Assembly (NCBI GenBank): GCA_035718275.1
Contig: DASTHI010000010.1
Location: forward strand, 124,001-188,000
Source: Pseudolabrys sp035718275
GTDB taxonomy: Bacteria > Pseudomonadota > Alphaproteobacteria > Rhizobiales > Xanthobacteraceae
DNA length: 64,000 nt
Reading direction: 5' to 3'
The notes beneath the pieces were generated by a model. That model ran no database searches. It worked only from the letters and a program-made list of their open reading frames with translations, and was not told the origin of the DNA. Shown here piece by piece: positions 35,562 to 43,519 of the stretch (position 1 is its first letter; each line of letters opens with the position of its first letter). A program made the translations under genes and the position numbers.

Positions 35562-36226
35562 GTGTTCAGCTCTCCGCCCATTCCACGCTGACGCGCCGCT
35601 TCGTCGATTTCCTTTGCGCGCTGGATTGCAATCTTGCGCGACTCTTCGTCGACGAGCTCACTGTGCGCCAGCTGTTCTTCAACGACGTCAATTTCTGCAA
35701 CGTCCTTGAGGCGGCTCGGCCATTCCCCTGTCTGCAGGCAGACGACGCAGCGGATAATCTCGGCGATGCCTTGAATCATCACCAGGACGCCCGCCAACGG
35801 TATCATGAATTTGAATTGCCACACCGGCGGCCCGTTCGCGGTCACCGTCGAATGCTCGTTGATGCTCCACGATTCAACAGCGAATATCCAGCCGGAATAG
35901 ATCAGTGCCGCGATACCGGGAATGAAGAAGACGACATAAAGCACCAGATCGAGTCCCGCCTGCGTGCGCGGCTTCATCGAACTGTAGAGAAAATCGCCGC
36001 GCACATGCGCGTTTTGCGCCAGCGTATAAGCACCGCCCAGCATGAAGGAGGTGCCATAAAGCATGTTTTCGGCGTCGAATATCCACGCAGTCGGCGCACT
36101 GATGATGTAGCGCTTGAAAACCTCGACACAAACGACGGTCATCAACACCATCATCAGCCAGGAAGATGCTTTCCCAACCCACGTACTGATGGCGTCAATT
36201 GTGTGCAGAGTCTGCTGAACAGTCAT
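35558..36226 (-). CDS. TRAP transporter small permease
   Basis: DctQ-type subunit, 222 residues with four spans and a long acidic-basic C-terminal tail (about 175-222) not found in minimal DctQ proteins. Family signatures are EVFKRYIISAPTAWIFDAENMLYG and HVRGDFLYSSMKPRTQ. The ATG at 36226 is preferred over 36274, which would cover the intercistronic inverted repeat. It overlaps dctM by 4 nt and follows dctP after 93 nt. Confidence 0.92.
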   Translation of the reverse strand: MTVQQTLHTIDAISTWVGKASSWLMMVLMTVVCVEVFKRYIISAPTAWIFDAENMLYGTSFMLGGAYTLAQNAHVRGDFLYSSMKPRTQAGLDLVLYVVFFIPGIAALIYSGWIFAVESWSINEHSTVTANGPPVWQFKFMIPLAGVLVMIQGIAEIIRCVVCLQTGEWPSRLKDVAEIDVVEEQLAHSELVDEESRKIAIQRAKEIDEAARQRGMGGELNT

Positions 36227-36266
36227 AGGCCGCCGCTCCGAGCGCGGTAGTTTTCCGAAACGACAA

Positions 36267-36298
36267 AGCACCACCCGGTCTGAATGCCGAATGGTGCT
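36267..36298 (-). repeat. Inverted repeat between TRAP dctP and dctQ
   Basis: Arms AGCACCA and TGGTGCT flank 18 nt in the gap between dctP (ends 36320) and dctQ (starts 36226). As RNA it could form a stem-loop that protects the dctP message or partly stops transcription, giving more binding protein than permease. No T-run follows, so it is not a classic terminator. Confidence 0.5.
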
Positions 36299-36319
36299 CT
36301 GTCAATTTTTATCCTGCCG

Positions 36320-37453
36320 TCAGATTGGTTTTTTCGCGTTCGGCCCAAAGTAGTGGTCGTACGCCATCTTGCGATTGACGACCGTGTCCTGTTCCCACTG
36401 CACGGCACGCTTTGCGAACGCAAGCTGCGATTCGATAATCTTCTTGAAAATGGGATTTTCAGCCGCTTTCTTCTTTGCGACCTCGTCGAAGATCTCAAGC
36501 TGCCGTTTGAGGACGGCGTCGGGCGTCTTGTAGACCTTCACCTTGTCCTTCGTCTGTAGCTCGATGTAGTCCTTCGAGTAACGATCGATCGCCTTCCACT
36601 GCAGATCCTGGGAGGCAGCTTCCACCGCGTTCTCGATGATTGCCTTCATCTTGGTCGGCAACGCATCAAATTTCGTCTTGTTAAACGAAATCTCGAATTG
36701 TTCCGCGTTCTGATGGAAGCTTTGCAGCATGTACACTTTCGAAACGTCGGCAAAGCCGAGAACGCGATCCGAAGTCGCATTGTTGAACTCGGCCGCGTCG
36801 ATCAGGCCGCGGTCCATCGCCGCCACGATCTCCCCGCCGGGCAGCGCGTTCACAGCTGCGCCCATCCCGGAAAACACGTCAATCGAGATACCGACGGTAC
36901 GGAACTTGAGGCCTTTGAAGTCGTCGACCTTGGTGATCGGCTTCTTGTACCAGCCGAGCGGCTGGGTTGGCATCGGGCCATAGGGGAACGAGACAACGTT
37001 GGCGCCAATGGCGGTGAAGATCTCGTTGAGCAGTTCTTTGCCCCCGCCGTATTTGTGCCAGGACAGCAGCATGTTTGCGTCCATGCCATACCCGGGACCC
37101 GAGCCCCACAGCGCGAGCGCAGTCTGCTTTCCGTAGTGATAGACCAGCACACCGTGGCCCCCGTCGAGCACGCCCTTCGAAACTGCATCGAGCAGCTGGA
37201 ATGCGGGCACCACGGCACCGGCCGGCAAAACCTCGATTTTCAGGTCGCCGCCAGTCATGTCATTGACCTTTTTAGCAAAGTCGATGGCATATTCGTGAAA
37301 GATGTCCTTGGAGGGCCAGGTGCTCTGCCAGCGCATGGTGATCGCGCCCTGAGCCTTTACGACGGTTGGTGCGGCAACCGCAGCTGCGGTTGCAATCGCA
37401 GCCCCGCCGAGGAACTTGCGGCGGGTCGCAGTCGTACGAGTATTGTCGGTCAT
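36320..37453 (-). CDS. TRAP transporter substrate-binding protein (DctP7/TakP-like)
   Basis: A 377-residue periplasmic binding protein exported by the Tat route: twin Arg at 11-12 in TRRKFLGGAA, cleavage near residue 34. R185 in FKGLKFRTVG is the conserved Arg that clamps a carboxylate in TRAP binding proteins. WHKYGGGKELLNEIF and LPGGEIVAAMDRGLIDAAEF recall the TakP/TTHA0766 subfamily, whose known ligands are 2-oxo monocarboxylates and lactate. That assignment is from memory, and the ligand is therefore an inference. First gene of the operon dctP-dctQ-dctM-amidase-META. Confidence 0.92.
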   Translation of the reverse strand: MTDNTRTTATRRKFLGGAAIATAAAVAAPTVVKAQGAITMRWQSTWPSKDIFHEYAIDFAKKVNDMTGGDLKIEVLPAGAVVPAFQLLDAVSKGVLDGGHGVLVYHYGKQTALALWGSGPGYGMDANMLLSWHKYGGGKELLNEIFTAIGANVVSFPYGPMPTQPLGWYKKPITKVDDFKGLKFRTVGISIDVFSGMGAAVNALPGGEIVAAMDRGLIDAAEFNNATSDRVLGFADVSKVYMLQSFHQNAEQFEISFNKTKFDALPTKMKAIIENAVEAASQDLQWKAIDRYSKDYIELQTKDKVKVYKTPDAVLKRQLEIFDEVAKKKAAENPIFKKIIESQLAFAKRAVQWEQDTVVNRKMAYDHYFGPNAKKPI

Positions 37454-37654
37454 TGTGTCTCCCCCGTAATACGAGCGTTTTGAACTCAGATTGATCTTTT
37501 TCTTGCTTTGCAGTGATTAACACCGCTGCTTGGCGAATAGTCTGTAACTATTTTCGCACCGCGACAAGAGGACCAGGCGCGCACGAAAACACCGGGACGG
37601 AACCAGCAGATGCCGCGCCCGGCAAGAGTGCGATAGGCTGAAACCTGAACTGCG

Positions 37655-39025
37655 TCAATTGCCTGCGTAGATGATACTGGGCAGCCAGACAATGATCTGC
37701 GGGAATATGATGCAGGCCCCCACCCCGATCCATTGCAACACCATGAAGTTCACCGCCGCCCTGAAAATGGTCGCCATGGTGATCTGCGGAGGCGCAACGC
37801 TCTTGAGGTAGAAAAGCGAGTAGCCGAATGGAGGCGACAGGAACGCCATTTGCATGTTGACCATGAAGATGACGCCGTACCAGAGCGGAACGTCCTCAGG
37901 CTTTACTCCGGGAAGGCCGAAAATCCCGTCCCATTGCAGGCTCTTCATGATGGGCAGAAAAATCGGCACGGTCAGCAGAAGAATGCCAACCCAATCGAGA
38001 AACATGCCAAGCACGAACAAAATCAACATCATCAGCATGAGAATGCCGTAGGGTGGCAAACCAGTGCCGAGGATGGAATTCGCGACAAATTCCTGCCCGC
38101 CTTTGACGATGAAAAAGCCCACGAACATCGTCGCCCCGAAGAAGATCCACATCACCATCGCGGTCGCCTTCAGGGTCGCGATGGCTGCCTCCTGAATGGC
38201 CGGCCATGTGAGACGCCGGTGTAAGGCCGAGACAAACAGCGCGCCGAAGGTCCCGATTCCGGCGGCCTCGACCGGAGTCGCGATGCCAACGAAGATCACC
38301 CCGAGCACGAGCACGATCAGCAGAATGGGAGCGATCGTGTTCTTGAGCAGCCGCAGCTTCTCACGCCCGCTCACACGTTCCTCGATGGCCAAAGCCGGCC
38401 CGAGCTTCGGATTGATGTAACAGCGCACGAGAATGTAGCTGACGTACATGCCCGACAGCAGCAATCCCGGAAAAATAGAGCCGACCAGCAGTTCACCAAG
38501 CGACTGCTGCGCAACAACGGCATAGACAATGGCCATGACCGAAGGCGGGATCAGAATCCCCAACGTGCCGCCGGCAAGCAGTGAGCCGCAAGCAAGCTTC
38601 TCGTCATAGCCCCGCTTGAGCATCGCCGGGAGCGCGATCATGCCCATCGTCACTTCCGTTGCACCGACAACGCCCACCATCGCAGCGAGCGCCGTGCAAG
38701 CAAGGACCGTCGCGGCGGCAAGCCCGCCTTTCAGCGAGCCCAGCCATTTGTAGACCGCGTCAAACAATTCTTCGATGATGCCCGCCTTCTCGAGCATTGC
38801 CGCCATGAATATGAAGAGAGGCACCGCCGACAATTGATAGTCGGTCATGAACGGGAAGATGCGCGATGGCATCATGTTCAGTATTGCGGGCGTGCCGAAC
38901 ACAAACAGGAAGATCGTCGCGAGACTGCCTGTGCAGAACGCCATCGGCAGCCCCAGCGCGAGCAGCAACGCGAGCGAGCCGAAGAGCAGCAGACTCAGCC
39001 AAGCAATATCGATACTGAGACCCAC
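37655..39025 (-). CDS. TRAP transporter large permease (second system)
   Basis: DctM-type subunit of normal size, 456 residues, about twelve spans. Conserved pieces are GLPMAFCTGSLATIFLF, PLFIFMAAMLEKAG, GTLGILIPPSVMAIVYA and GIATPVEAAGIGTFGALF. The start is GTG, 3 nt after the dctQ stop. It is similar in sequence to the first system's DctM (for example LIPPSVM and FFGxxLFxGxF regions) but lacks the insertion. About 200 nt separate it from the next dctP, so the two systems are probably separate transcripts. Confidence 0.94.
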   Translation of the reverse strand: MGLSIDIAWLSLLLFGSLALLLALGLPMAFCTGSLATIFLFVFGTPAILNMMPSRIFPFMTDYQLSAVPLFIFMAAMLEKAGIIEELFDAVYKWLGSLKGGLAAATVLACTALAAMVGVVGATEVTMGMIALPAMLKRGYDEKLACGSLLAGGTLGILIPPSVMAIVYAVVAQQSLGELLVGSIFPGLLLSGMYVSYILVRCYINPKLGPALAIEERVSGREKLRLLKNTIAPILLIVLVLGVIFVGIATPVEAAGIGTFGALFVSALHRRLTWPAIQEAAIATLKATAMVMWIFFGATMFVGFFIVKGGQEFVANSILGTGLPPYGILMLMMLILFVLGMFLDWVGILLLTVPIFLPIMKSLQWDGIFGLPGVKPEDVPLWYGVIFMVNMQMAFLSPPFGYSLFYLKSVAPPQITMATIFRAAVNFMVLQWIGVGACIIFPQIIVWLPSIIYAGN

Positions 39026-39028
39026 AGC

Positions 39029-40156
39029 TCAGGCCCTCCCCTGCGCAACGACGACAATGTCCTTGATCAGCTTAGAGAGGCCCTGCAGCGCCATCAGCGC
39101 CGCCCCGATCGGGATCATCAGTTTCACCACCCAATATTGCACGCCCCACTCCGTGAACGACACTTCGCCGTTGTGGATCGCGTCGAGAGCGAAGATCGAC
39201 CCGGTCCAGAGCATCGTCAGGATAAAAATGAAAAAGAAGACGGATGTGATGATGTCAGCTATGGCTTTGCCGCGCGCAGAAAACCTCGTGTATATGACGT
39301 CGACGCGCACATGTTGGTCTTCTCGGTACGCGTAAGCGCCGCACAGCATGTATTGCATGCCGTACATCAGGAACATGCTCTCGTGTACCCAGTTGGTAGG
39401 TGAGTTGAATACGTAACGCGCGACCACCTCGTAATAGTAGGCGAACACCGAGATCAACGCCCAATAGGCGACGAACTCGCCCACCCTGACATTAAGCCAT
39501 TCGAGCTTATCGGTGATGCGCGTATGCACGTATAGCGTCGGATCCTCGTGCGTGCCGATCGGCGCTACATCGGGAACCACAATGTCTGGCGGACCCGCGG
39601 CGCGAGCCGCTTGCTCCTCTCTTTTTGTGCGTTGGACCACGCTGGGCAGAAGGATCGCATCAATCGCCAGCATTGCCGCCATCAGCAATGCCAGCCAACG
39701 CGAATAGCCGAGCCATTGGCTCAGCTCGTTACCGGCGGTTTCCGCTTCGGATTTTGTTTTAGCCTCCTCCGTTTGTGCCTTCTCGAGTCTGGTTGTCATT
39801 TCCGGCGTGACATTCGCACCGGAGGGAATTTTTGCTCGGTTCAGTTGGATCAGAGAAGATTCGTGGGCGGCATGAGTGCGCGATACATCCTCGCGCAGAT
39901 CGCGCACGACATCATTGACTTGCAATATCAGGAGAAAAACCGGGATGAATGCAAGCCCCCACATACTCTTCAGGTAGAAGCGGTGCAGACCCATGAATCC
40001 GGCGCAGAGCCAAAACAGGTAGGCAATGAAAAGCGAGGGCCCGCGCGGCTCCCCCCGCGCGCGCTGTCGCTTGACTAGGTACATTGCAATGAATGGAAAA
40101 ACGATCAGCGTGCCCCAGTAGAGCCAGTGGGGCAGCACGAAATTCAGATTTGGCAT
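39029..40156 (-). CDS. TRAP small permease fused to an N-terminal TM2 domain and long helical linker
   Basis: A 375-residue protein where a DctQ is normally 160-220. Residues 1-30 hold one span; about 40-78 form a TM2-type hairpin with the signature AGFMGLHRFYL; about 82-148 are polar and helical, probably a coiled coil (TTRLEKAQTEEAKTKSEAET); another span lies at about 153-172. The true DctQ domain is about 220-370, with VARYVFNSPTNWVHESMFL and EDQHVRVDVIYTRF. The ATG at 40156 follows GAGGAG. The added part could alter assembly or sense the membrane; no function is known to me. Confidence 0.9.
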   Translation of the reverse strand: MPNLNFVLPHWLYWGTLIVFPFIAMYLVKRQRARGEPRGPSLFIAYLFWLCAGFMGLHRFYLKSMWGLAFIPVFLLILQVNDVVRDLREDVSRTHAAHESSLIQLNRAKIPSGANVTPEMTTRLEKAQTEEAKTKSEAETAGNELSQWLGYSRWLALLMAAMLAIDAILLPSVVQRTKREEQAARAAGPPDIVVPDVAPIGTHEDPTLYVHTRITDKLEWLNVRVGEFVAYWALISVFAYYYEVVARYVFNSPTNWVHESMFLMYGMQYMLCGAYAYREDQHVRVDVIYTRFSARGKAIADIITSVFFFIFILTMLWTGSIFALDAIHNGEVSFTEWGVQYWVVKLMIPIGAALMALQGLSKLIKDIVVVAQGRA

Positions 40157-40184
40157 CGGCTCCTCGGGAGGTTCGCGCGCAAGG

Positions 40185-40210
40185 AAGGAGACGCCAGTCG
40201 GCGTCTCCTT
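40185..40210 (-). repeat. Perfect stem-loop between second TRAP dctP and dctQ
   Basis: An 11-bp perfect inverted repeat (AAGGAGACGCC / GGCGTCTCCTT) with a 4-nt loop sits between dctP (ends 40232) and dctQ (starts 40156). There is no T-run after it on the minus strand, so a role in mRNA stability or partial termination after dctP is likely. The same position in the other TRAP operon also has an inverted repeat. Confidence 0.8.
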
Positions 40211-40231
40211 CAATGCATCTCGCGTCGAGAC

Positions 40232-41353
40232 TTAGAGATCGAGCTTTTGGCCCTTGTACATGTCCGGCGTCACGTAGCCGCAGGTTGGCGACTCCATGAG
40301 ATCGAGTTGAGCCTTGAAGACGCGCGCAGCATCCTTGTCCTTGTTCGCCCACTTGAACCAGATCGGCACCGCAATACGCTGGAATTTCTCGAGGTCTTCG
40401 GTAGGCAGACGATTGATCTCCGTCCCGAGCTTTTTGAACTTGTCCCAAGCCTCTAAGTCGGCTTTCTGAATTGCGCCGAAATGGACGGCCGAATACGCCT
40501 CCACCTCGTTCTCGACCCAGATCTTCATCTTCGGCGAAAGCTTGTTCCAAACATTCATATTGACGACGAGATCCATCAGGTCGACCGGCTGGTAGATCGA
40601 TTCGAGCCCGATTGGTCCCATCCAGATGTATTTGGTGACCTGCTGAAAGCCGAGATCCCAGTTAACGGCGGGACCGGTGTAATCGGCCGCGTCAATGGTT
40701 CCTTTTTCCAGTGCCGAGAACACCTCGCCGCCCGGCAGTAGAGTGGTTCTCGCCCCAGCCGCCGCAAATCCTTCGGCAATCATACCACCGGGCACCCGCA
40801 GTTTCAGACCCTTGAAGTCGTCGATCGAGCGGATCGGCTTCTTCGAGTGCACGATGTTGGGCCCATGCTGGATGCGGCCAACCCAGAACAGCCCCTGCTT
40901 AGCGTAGATCTCGCGGGCCATCTTCACGCCGTCCTTACCGTAGAAAAAGATGTCCCATTCGTGCGGATAGCGCAGGCCCATGAGATAGGACGACAGAAAG
41001 GCGGTGGCGGGAATCTTGCCTACCCAGTAGACGCAGAACGAGTTCATCGCTTCCAGCACGCCGTTCTTGACGCCATCAAGCAGTTCAAAATCGCCGACCA
41101 CTTCCTTGGCCGCGAATGGCTTGAACTCGAGCTCGCCGCCCGTCTTTTCCTTGATGCTGTTGCACCACGTCTTGAAGGTATTCAGACCTACTCCCGCAGG
41201 CCACGACGTCTGCACTTTCCAGGTGATTGTGGTTGCCGCTTCGGCGTCGCGAATGTACGGAGCGGCAATCACCGCACCAGCTGCACTGGCAGCACCGGCT
41301 TTCAACAAGTGCCGACGTGTCGTGCGTTTATCGCCAGCGTGTCGTTCTCGCAT
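40232..41353 (-). CDS. TRAP transporter substrate-binding protein (second system)
   Basis: A 373-residue periplasmic protein with a Tat signal (TTRRHLLKAGAAS, Arg pair at 13-14; cleavage near AEA at about 39). R186 in FKGLKLRVPGG is the carboxylate-binding Arg. LLPGGEVFSALEKGTIDAADYTGPAVNWDLGF again matches the TakP-type binding proteins, with a conserved Trp/acidic segment near the ligand. It differs clearly from the first system's DctP, so the two operons are not a recent duplication. First gene of its operon; a palindrome lies about 70 nt upstream. Confidence 0.92.
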   Translation of the reverse strand: MRERHAGDKRTTRRHLLKAGAASAAGAVIAAPYIRDAEAATTITWKVQTSWPAGVGLNTFKTWCNSIKEKTGGELEFKPFAAKEVVGDFELLDGVKNGVLEAMNSFCVYWVGKIPATAFLSSYLMGLRYPHEWDIFFYGKDGVKMAREIYAKQGLFWVGRIQHGPNIVHSKKPIRSIDDFKGLKLRVPGGMIAEGFAAAGARTTLLPGGEVFSALEKGTIDAADYTGPAVNWDLGFQQVTKYIWMGPIGLESIYQPVDLMDLVVNMNVWNKLSPKMKIWVENEVEAYSAVHFGAIQKADLEAWDKFKKLGTEINRLPTEDLEKFQRIAVPIWFKWANKDKDAARVFKAQLDLMESPTCGYVTPDMYKGQKLDL

Positions 41354-41699
41354 GGCTTTGTCCTCCCATGTTGTCGATGTTTTTTCCAGGAAGCGAACCG
41401 GCCCCCACTCGCAAAATTGCCTCGCAATAATGCGAGATTTCGCCCCTTGATGCTATGCTATTGCGAGTTTGCGCGTGTAGGCAAGAGCCACCCGATGTCT
41501 TGCGTTGTCTTGACCTGTCGAATCAATTGGAGAAGCAGGGACGCGGGCAAATATCCCCATGGCGCATTCGACTTTCGTCTAGGTCAGCGACGCTAACCTG
41601 CTTGTACCTTCGCGCATTGAGCCGTTGGGATGCTCTCTCAGTTTCAAGTGCACTCCGCATGGAACCGCGCTCAACAGGAGATCTTCGGTGAGAGGACTA
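41354..41699. other. Intergenic region between divergent dctP and ABC transporter genes
   Basis: This 346-nt region must hold the promoters of the second TRAP operon and of the BclA-like transporter. It contains a 16-bp palindrome at 41421-41436 and a further half-site ATTGCGAG at 41460-41467. The part from 41470 to 41690 shows no convincing reading frame, hairpin or repeat. Confidence 0.6.
41421..41436. promoter_or_regulatory. Candidate operator palindrome upstream of the second TRAP operon
   Basis: CTCGCAATAATGCGAG is a 6-bp-arm palindrome with a 4-nt centre, about 70 nt upstream of the dctP start. Related halves CTCGCAAAAT (41408-41417) and ATTGCGAG (41460-41467) flank it, the sort of cluster expected for a local-regulator operator. 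No regulator gene is adjacent. Confidence 0.4.
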
Positions 41700-43451
41700 A
41701 TGTCGACGGTCGCAATCGTCTGGCGATTGGCCAGCCCATATTTTCGTTCAGAAGACAGGTGGGCCGGACGCCTTCTGCTCGCAGCCGTGATTGCCATCGA
41801 GCTCTCGATTGTCGGAATTACGGTCCTGCTGAATTCCTGGAACAACACGTTCTACAACGCGCTTCAGGACCGGAATTGGGATGTCTTCATCTATCAGCTC
41901 GCATATTTTTGCGTCCTCGCTGCGCTTTATATTTTTCTTGCAGTCTACCAGCTCTATCTCAATCAGTGGCTCCAAATTCGGTGGCGGCGATGGATGACGC
42001 GTGCTTACCTCGACCACTGGCTCGACGGCGCCAATCACTATCGCATGCAATTGCTCGGCGACGCGGCGGACAACCCCGACCAGCGGATCGCGGAGGACGT
42101 GAAGCAATTCATCGATGCAGGCTTCCAGACAGGCGTCGGAATTCTTCCCATCGGATTGAGTCTTCTAAATGCGATCGTGACGCTCGGTTCATTCTCGATC
42201 ATCCTGTGGGACTTGTCAGCCAGCGCTCCCCTGCATTTGTTCGGTGTCTCGGTCGACATTCCCGGCTACCTGTTCTGGGCAGCGCTGATCTACGCATGTG
42301 TCGGGACTGCACTCACTCATCTGATCGGCCGGCCGCTCATCGGGCTTAGTTTCCAGCAGCAGCGTTACGAAGCCGATTTCCGCTTCAATCTCGTCCGTGT
42401 GCGCGAAAATTCCGAGCAGATTGCCTTGCTAAATGGCGAATCCGCTGAGCGCGACCGTCTGCTGTCGCGTTTCGGATCTGTGGTCGCGAACTGGATCGCC
42501 ATCATGACGCGTCAAAAGAAGCTGACCTTCTTTACCGCGGGATATGGCCAGGCCTCAGTCGTGTTTCCTTACCTGGTGGTCAGTCCCGCCTATTTTGCAA
42601 ACGCCATCCAGCTTGGCGGGCTCATGCAGACGGCCAACGCCTTCGGCCGCGTCCAGGAAGCCCTTTCGGTATTCATCAACGTCTATCGGCAGCTTGCCGA
42701 GTGGCGAGCGGTGGTGGAGCGTCTTTCCGGCTTCGATCGTGCGGTTGCTTCCGCGCGGCGCGCTGCCGTAACCCCGCCTGCAATTGCGATCATGCCGGCA
42801 ACCGCAAGCGAGATGTCCCTCGAAAATCTGATAGTGAATCTGCCCGGCGGCGGGCCGCTTGTCACCGTGAATGAGCTGACCGTGAGATTGGGTGAGCGGA
42901 TTCTGATCGGCGGACCTTCCGGCGCGGGCAAGTCGACCTTGTTGCGCGCCCTCGGCGGCGTGTGGCCATTGGGAAACGGTATTATCAAAATCCCAAAACA
43001 TGCGCGCATGATGATCTTGCCACAGCGTCCCTATTTCCCGATTGCTCGACTCGACGATGCAGTGACTTATCCGGCAGAACCTGGCAGTTGCGATCCCTGC
43101 CGCGTGGCAGAACTTATTCGCGCCGTCGGGCTGCCGGAGCTTGCCTCGCGCATCGAGGAAGAGGCGCATTGGAATCGGATATTGTCGCTCGGTGAACAGC
43201 AGAGATTGGGCATTGCACGCGCGCTCCTCTGCGCGCCAGACTATCTGTTCCTCGACGAGGCGACCGCATCACTCGACGAGCCTGCCGAAGCAAAGCTCTA
43301 TCACCTCCTTGAGCAGAATCTTCCGGAGGCAACGATCGTCTCGGTTGGACATCGCGCCACCCTCGCGGCTTTCCACCGCAGGAGACTGGTGCTCGCGCGC
43401 GACGGCGATCACAGCGCCTTGCATGAGGCAAGCTATGCCCAGACGGGCTGA
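41700..43451 (+). CDS. SbmA/BacA-like ABC transporter with fused ATPase (BclA/YddA type)
   Basis: A 583-residue half-transporter: an SbmA_BacA-like membrane domain (about 1-350; LNSWNNTFYNALQDRNWDVF and YLNQWLQIRWRRWMT) and a C-terminal ATPase with Walker A GGPSGAGKST (404-413), signature LSLGEQQRLGIARAL (496-510) and Walker B YLFLDEATASLDE. Unlike BacA and SbmA, which lack an ATPase, this is the ABCD-like form of YddA, mycobacterial Rv1819c and Bradyrhizobium BclA, which take up peptides or hydrophilic compounds. The ATG at 41700 follows GAGAGGA. It stands alone and ends opposite the TorF-like porin gene. Confidence 0.9.
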   Translation: MSTVAIVWRLASPYFRSEDRWAGRLLLAAVIAIELSIVGITVLLNSWNNTFYNALQDRNWDVFIYQLAYFCVLAALYIFLAVYQLYLNQWLQIRWRRWMTRAYLDHWLDGANHYRMQLLGDAADNPDQRIAEDVKQFIDAGFQTGVGILPIGLSLLNAIVTLGSFSIILWDLSASAPLHLFGVSVDIPGYLFWAALIYACVGTALTHLIGRPLIGLSFQQQRYEADFRFNLVRVRENSEQIALLNGESAERDRLLSRFGSVVANWIAIMTRQKKLTFFTAGYGQASVVFPYLVVSPAYFANAIQLGGLMQTANAFGRVQEALSVFINVYRQLAEWRAVVERLSGFDRAVASARRAAVTPPAIAIMPATASEMSLENLIVNLPGGGPLVTVNELTVRLGERILIGGPSGAGKSTLLRALGGVWPLGNGIIKIPKHARMMILPQRPYFPIARLDDAVTYPAEPGSCDPCRVAELIRAVGLPELASRIEEEAHWNRILSLGEQQRLGIARALLCAPDYLFLDEATASLDEPAEAKLYHLLEQNLPEATIVSVGHRATLAAFHRRRLVLARDGDHSALHEASYAQTG

Positions 43452-43467
43452 GCGATCGTGCAAATGA

Positions 43468-43497
43468 GAATCGGCGGCCGATCATGGCCGCCGATTC
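43468..43497. terminator. Likely bidirectional terminator stem-loop
   Basis: A perfect 12-bp stem (GAATCGGCGGCC / GGCCGCCGATTC) with a 6-nt loop fills most of the 68-nt gap between the converging ABC transporter and porin genes. It lacks T-runs on either side, so termination efficiency is uncertain, but location and stability fit a shared transcript end. Confidence 0.65.
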
Positions 43498-43519
43498 GGA
43501 AAGAGCAGATGCAGGCGAA

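Noticed and set aside
33813..41353. The two TRAP operons as a recent tandem duplication
   Set aside because: Gene order is the same, but proteins differ strongly in sequence and architecture (insert in one DctM, fusion in the other DctQ), so this is an old or independent pairing.
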